Source of the DNA: an uncultured Flavobacteriaceae bacterium
GTDB lineage: Bacteria > Bacteroidota > Bacteroidia > Flavobacteriales > Flavobacteriaceae
Length of the DNA stretch: 6,957 nt
NCBI GenBank assembly: GCA_947311745.1
Contig: CAMZLT010000223.1
Location: 1-6,957 of the forward strand
Reading direction: 5' to 3'
Shown here one piece after another: positions 4,969-6,957 of this stretch. Below the pieces are notes generated by a model that saw only the letters and a list, made by a program, of their open reading frames with translations, was not told the origin of the DNA and did not search any database. Each line of letters opens with the position of its first letter. Position 1 is the stretch's first letter. The translations under genes were made by a program, and so were the position numbers.

Positions 4969-5661
4969 ATGGAAAACTACGCTTCTAAAACAAAAAAATT
5001 CTGGTTGTTATTTGCTTTAATGATTGGTCCGTTGTTATTTTACCTTTTTATTTTAAAATCAAGTGCTCAATTTACTTTTTTACCAGTTATCCAAAAAGAT
5101 ATTCCTAATATTACATGGAACGAGAAAGACTCTTTGCAATTAAAAAATCACATTAATATTGTTCTTTTTTTAGGTGATGATTTGTTGCATAAAAAAACAA
5201 ATGCCTTAAACCTTAACGAAAAAATTTACAAGCGATTTTATAAATTTAACGATTTTCAGTTTGTCGTATTCTTACCAACAGGAAACGAACAAAAGGCAAT
5301 AGAATTAAAAAAAGAACTCGGTTTTACCACAGATATAAGTAAATGGCACTTTGTATTTTTGTCAAAAGAACAGATTAAAAATGTATTTAACGATTTCAAA
5401 ACACCTTTTAAATTAAATGAAAACTCGTATAATAAACATGCTTTTATTTTAGATAAAAATGTATGTTTAAGAGGTCGCACCGACGATGAAGGTAGTAGTA
5501 ACGGAATGCTTTATGGTTATAATGCCGAAAGTATTTCTACTATACATAAAAAAATGGTAGATGATGTAAAAGTTTTACTTGCAGAATACAGATTAGCTCT
5601 AAAAAAGAATAAAAAGAAAGAAGTATTTAAAAATCCTTATACTAAAAAAGATGAAAAATAA
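4969..5661 (+). CDS. Membrane-anchored SCO-like protein without CxxxC
   Basis: A 230-residue protein with one N-terminal membrane anchor (about 11-30) and an exported domain. The segment order resembles the SCO protein encoded next: a first strand (HINIVLFLGD, 61-70), a second (FQFVVFLP, 96-103), then KWHFVFLSKEQI (125-136) parallel to NWHFLTGELDSI of SCO, then KHAFILDKNVCLRGR (156-170) parallel to FEHSGLFALIDKNGYIRSR. The copper-binding CxxxC and the DPERDTP motif of SCO are missing. The only cysteine is Cys166, while His157 sits near the SCO copper-ligand His. The C-terminus is a Lys-rich helix. I infer a thioredoxin-fold, cysteine-free SCO relative; the family itself is not recognised. ATG 4969 is preferred over a TTG at 4936 inside the palindrome. 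It overlaps the SCO gene by 11 nt. Confidence 0.75.
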   Translation: MENYASKTKKFWLLFALMIGPLLFYLFILKSSAQFTFLPVIQKDIPNITWNEKDSLQLKNHINIVLFLGDDLLHKKTNALNLNEKIYKRFYKFNDFQFVVFLPTGNEQKAIELKKELGFTTDISKWHFVFLSKEQIKNVFNDFKTPFKLNENSYNKHAFILDKNVCLRGRTDDEGSSNGMLYGYNAESISTIHKKMVDDVKVLLAEYRLALKKNKKKEVFKNPYTKKDEK

Positions 5662-6352
5662 ATCATATATCGGAATTTCATTTATAATACTACTTTTTGG
5701 TATTTATGCCATACCAAAAATTGTAAATAGAATTAGTAACGGAACAGTTGTAAAACAAGATGATAGAATTGATATTGTAAAGAGAAAAACATCTAAAGGA
5801 ACGAATTCTAAATTGCTTAAATTTGAAAAAGTACCGCATTTTTCGTTTACTAATCAAAATGGTGTTACAGTAACCAATCGTGATTTTAAAGATAAAGTGT
5901 ATGTGGTAGAATTTTTCTTTACCTATTGCCCAACAATTTGTCCAAAAATGAATAAAAATATGGTTTTAATTCAAAACGAATATAAAAATAATCCGTTATT
6001 TGCGATTGCTTCGTTTAGTATTGACCCAGAGCGTGATACGCCAAAAAGACTTAAAGAATACGCTTTAGAAAAAGGTGCAACCATGAAAAATTGGCATTTT
6101 TTAACAGGCGAATTAGATAGCATTATGCAATTATCAAATAAAGGTTTTAAATTATATGCTAGTGAAAATCCTGATGCAGAAGGTGGTTTTGAACATTCTG
6201 GTTTATTTGCTCTAATCGATAAAAACGGATATATTCGTTCACGAACAGTAAAGCAAAGCGATTTTGAAAACCCAATTAAATTTTATGATGGCTTAGACAG
6301 TAAACAAGTACAATGGTTAATTGAAGATATAGAACTACTTTTAAAAGAATGA
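5651..6352 (+). CDS. SCO1/SenC copper chaperone
   Basis: A 233-residue protein of the SCO1/SenC/PrrC family, which inserts or reduces copper for the CuA centre of oxidase subunit II. A membrane anchor (about 6-24) precedes a thioredoxin-fold domain outside the membrane. The copper ligands are visible: Cys93 and Cys97 in TYCPTICP, and His182 in GFEHSGLFALID. The characteristic DPERDTP motif is at 125-131. Length is normal. It begins inside the last codons of the SCO-like gene (ATG 5651, stop of the previous gene 5661), so the two are translationally coupled and probably work on the same step. Location next to cox subunit genes fits a role in assembling this oxidase. A TGA stop is followed by a repeat-filled gap. 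Confidence 0.95.
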   Translation: MKNKSYIGISFIILLFGIYAIPKIVNRISNGTVVKQDDRIDIVKRKTSKGTNSKLLKFEKVPHFSFTNQNGVTVTNRDFKDKVYVVEFFFTYCPTICPKMNKNMVLIQNEYKNNPLFAIASFSIDPERDTPKRLKEYALEKGATMKNWHFLTGELDSIMQLSNKGFKLYASENPDAEGGFEHSGLFALIDKNGYIRSRTVKQSDFENPIKFYDGLDSKQVQWLIEDIELLLKE

Positions 6353-6383
6353 TGGGATTGATAATTTATGAGTTATAAGGAAT

Positions 6384-6453
6384 GCTACCAACTGAATACT
6401 ACCAACTGAATACTAAGTACAGCCTACTGAAAACCAAATACCAAAAACCGAAT
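6384..6453. repeat. Heptamer-phased degenerate repeat array
   Basis: Ten consecutive 7-nt units can be read from 6384: GCTACCA, ACTGAAT, ACTACCA, ACTGAAT, ACTAAGT, ACAGCCT, ACTGAAA, ACCAAAT, ACCAAAA, ACCGAAT. Nine begin with AC in the same phase. The first part is also an exact 14-bp tandem duplication (6385-6398 and 6399-6412). It fills much of the gap between the SCO gene and the YqeY promoter and has no open frame or stable stem. Its function is unknown; it resembles simple heptamer repeats scattered in some bacterial intergenic regions. Confidence 0.65.
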
Positions 6454-6486
6454 AAAACAACAATCAAAAATAGACAAAATATTTCC

Positions 6487-6494
6487 TATCTTTG
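6487..6494 (+). promoter_or_regulatory. Promoter -7 element, TATCTTTG
   Basis: An exact TAnnTTTG box 21 nt before the ATG of the YqeY-family gene, identical in all eight bases to the ctaB and ctaE boxes. It implies a short leader and transcription independent of the oxidase cluster. No -33 TTG is evident. Confidence 0.6.
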
Positions 6495-6515
6495 TGCTAA
6501 TAAAATACTAAAAAA

Positions 6516-6957
6516 ATGAGTTTACAACAAGAAGTAATGCGTAAGTTAAAAGAAGCAATGAAAGCAAAAGATAAAGTTGCTTTAGAATCGCTACGTGCGA
6601 TAAAATCGGCTTTATTATTGGCACAAACTAGCGGTGATGATAAAGTGCTTACGCAAGCTGATGAAATAAAACTAGTACAAAAATTGGTAAAGCAACGTAA
6701 AGATAGTGCAGCTTTGTATTTAGAACAAAACAGAAACGATTTAGCAGAACCTGAATTGGCACAAGTTGCTATTTTAGAACAATTTTTACCAGAGCAAATG
6801 TCTGCCGAGGATTTAAAAAATGTCATTGCATCAATTATCGAAAAAACAGGAGCAACTTCTATGAAAGATATGGGTAAAGTTATGGGGATGGCATCTAAAG
6901 AACTAGCAGGAAAAGCCGATGGTAAAGCTATTTCTAATGTAGTAAAAGAATTGTTGG
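6516..6957 (+). CDS. GatB/YqeY domain protein, 3' end cut off
   Basis: 147 codons are visible and the frame is open at the window edge; members of this family are about 148-150 residues, so only a few codons are missing. It starts MSLQQEVMRKLKEAMKAKDK. Further family landmarks are LESLRAIKSAL (23-33), VQKLVKQRKDSAALY (about 54-68), AILEQFLPEQMS (about 83-94) and TGATSMKDMGKVMG (about 109-122). The C-terminal part has KADGKAISNVVKELL. The domain is mainly helical and is shared with the tail of GatB, the glutamyl-tRNA amidotransferase subunit that binds tRNA. The stand-alone YqeY role is not well defined; a tRNA-related function is inferred from the homology. It has its own promoter box at 6487, so it is probably not part of the oxidase operon. 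Confidence 0.92.
   Translation, partial: MSLQQEVMRKLKEAMKAKDKVALESLRAIKSALLLAQTSGDDKVLTQADEIKLVQKLVKQRKDSAALYLEQNRNDLAEPELAQVAILEQFLPEQMSAEDLKNVIASIIEKTGATSMKDMGKVMGMASKELAGKADGKAISNVVKELL

Noticed and set aside
3627..6826. Open frames opposite or out of phase within ctaE, the SCO-like gene and the YqeY gene
   Set aside because: Each is fully covered by a recognisable gene in another frame and reads as low-complexity or Cys/Ser-rich shadow sequence.

Overview
The window is strongly AT-rich and reads as chromosomal DNA of a Bacteroidota bacterium, most likely a member of the Flavobacteriaceae. The evidence is Bacteroidota-type promoter elements (TAnnTTTG, three of them the identical TATCTTTG), start codons without Shine-Dalgarno sequences, heavy TTA/AAA codon use, and a heme O synthase / paired subunit III / subunit IV / SCO cluster of the kind found in this phylum. 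Family assignments are by eye; no database search was run.

Left part (1-1640) looks accessory. It opens with three diverged copies of a GC-rich hairpin repeat (51-210), followed by a TATATTTG promoter (227-234) and a 115-nt long imperfect palindrome (297-411). Two unrecognised genes then follow as a probable operon: a four-helix membrane protein (492-887) and, four bases later, a secreted protein with a clear signal peptide (892-1542). A 12-bp perfect stem-loop terminator (1598-1638) separates this unit from two minus-strand tRNA genes, tRNA-Gly(GCC) and tRNA-Leu(UAA), which share a well-formed promoter at 1894-1922.

The right part (1975-6352) is a heme-copper cytochrome c oxidase assembly and structure cluster on the plus strand. 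It runs: heme O synthase ctaB, a divergent short subunit III-like protein, a canonical subunit III carrying a soluble insertion of about 120 residues, a subunit IV, a membrane-anchored SCO-like protein that has lost the copper-binding cysteines, and a canonical SCO copper chaperone. CtaB makes the heme O/A precursor, the subunit III/IV proteins are membrane parts of the oxidase, and SCO should supply copper to the CuA site of subunit II. Catalytic subunits I and II are not in the window. Promoter-like elements before ctaB, before canonical subunit III and before the SCO pair suggest several transcription units, and a 35-nt near-perfect palindrome sits at the start of the SCO unit.

The window ends with a heptamer-phased repeat array (6384-6453) and a GatB/YqeY-family gene that starts at 6516 and runs off the right edge within a few codons of its expected end. 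No complete new defence or mobile system could be demonstrated. The best candidates for something undescribed are the hairpin-repeat / long-palindrome / two-gene block on the left, the cysteine-free SCO-like protein, and the insertion in subunit III.
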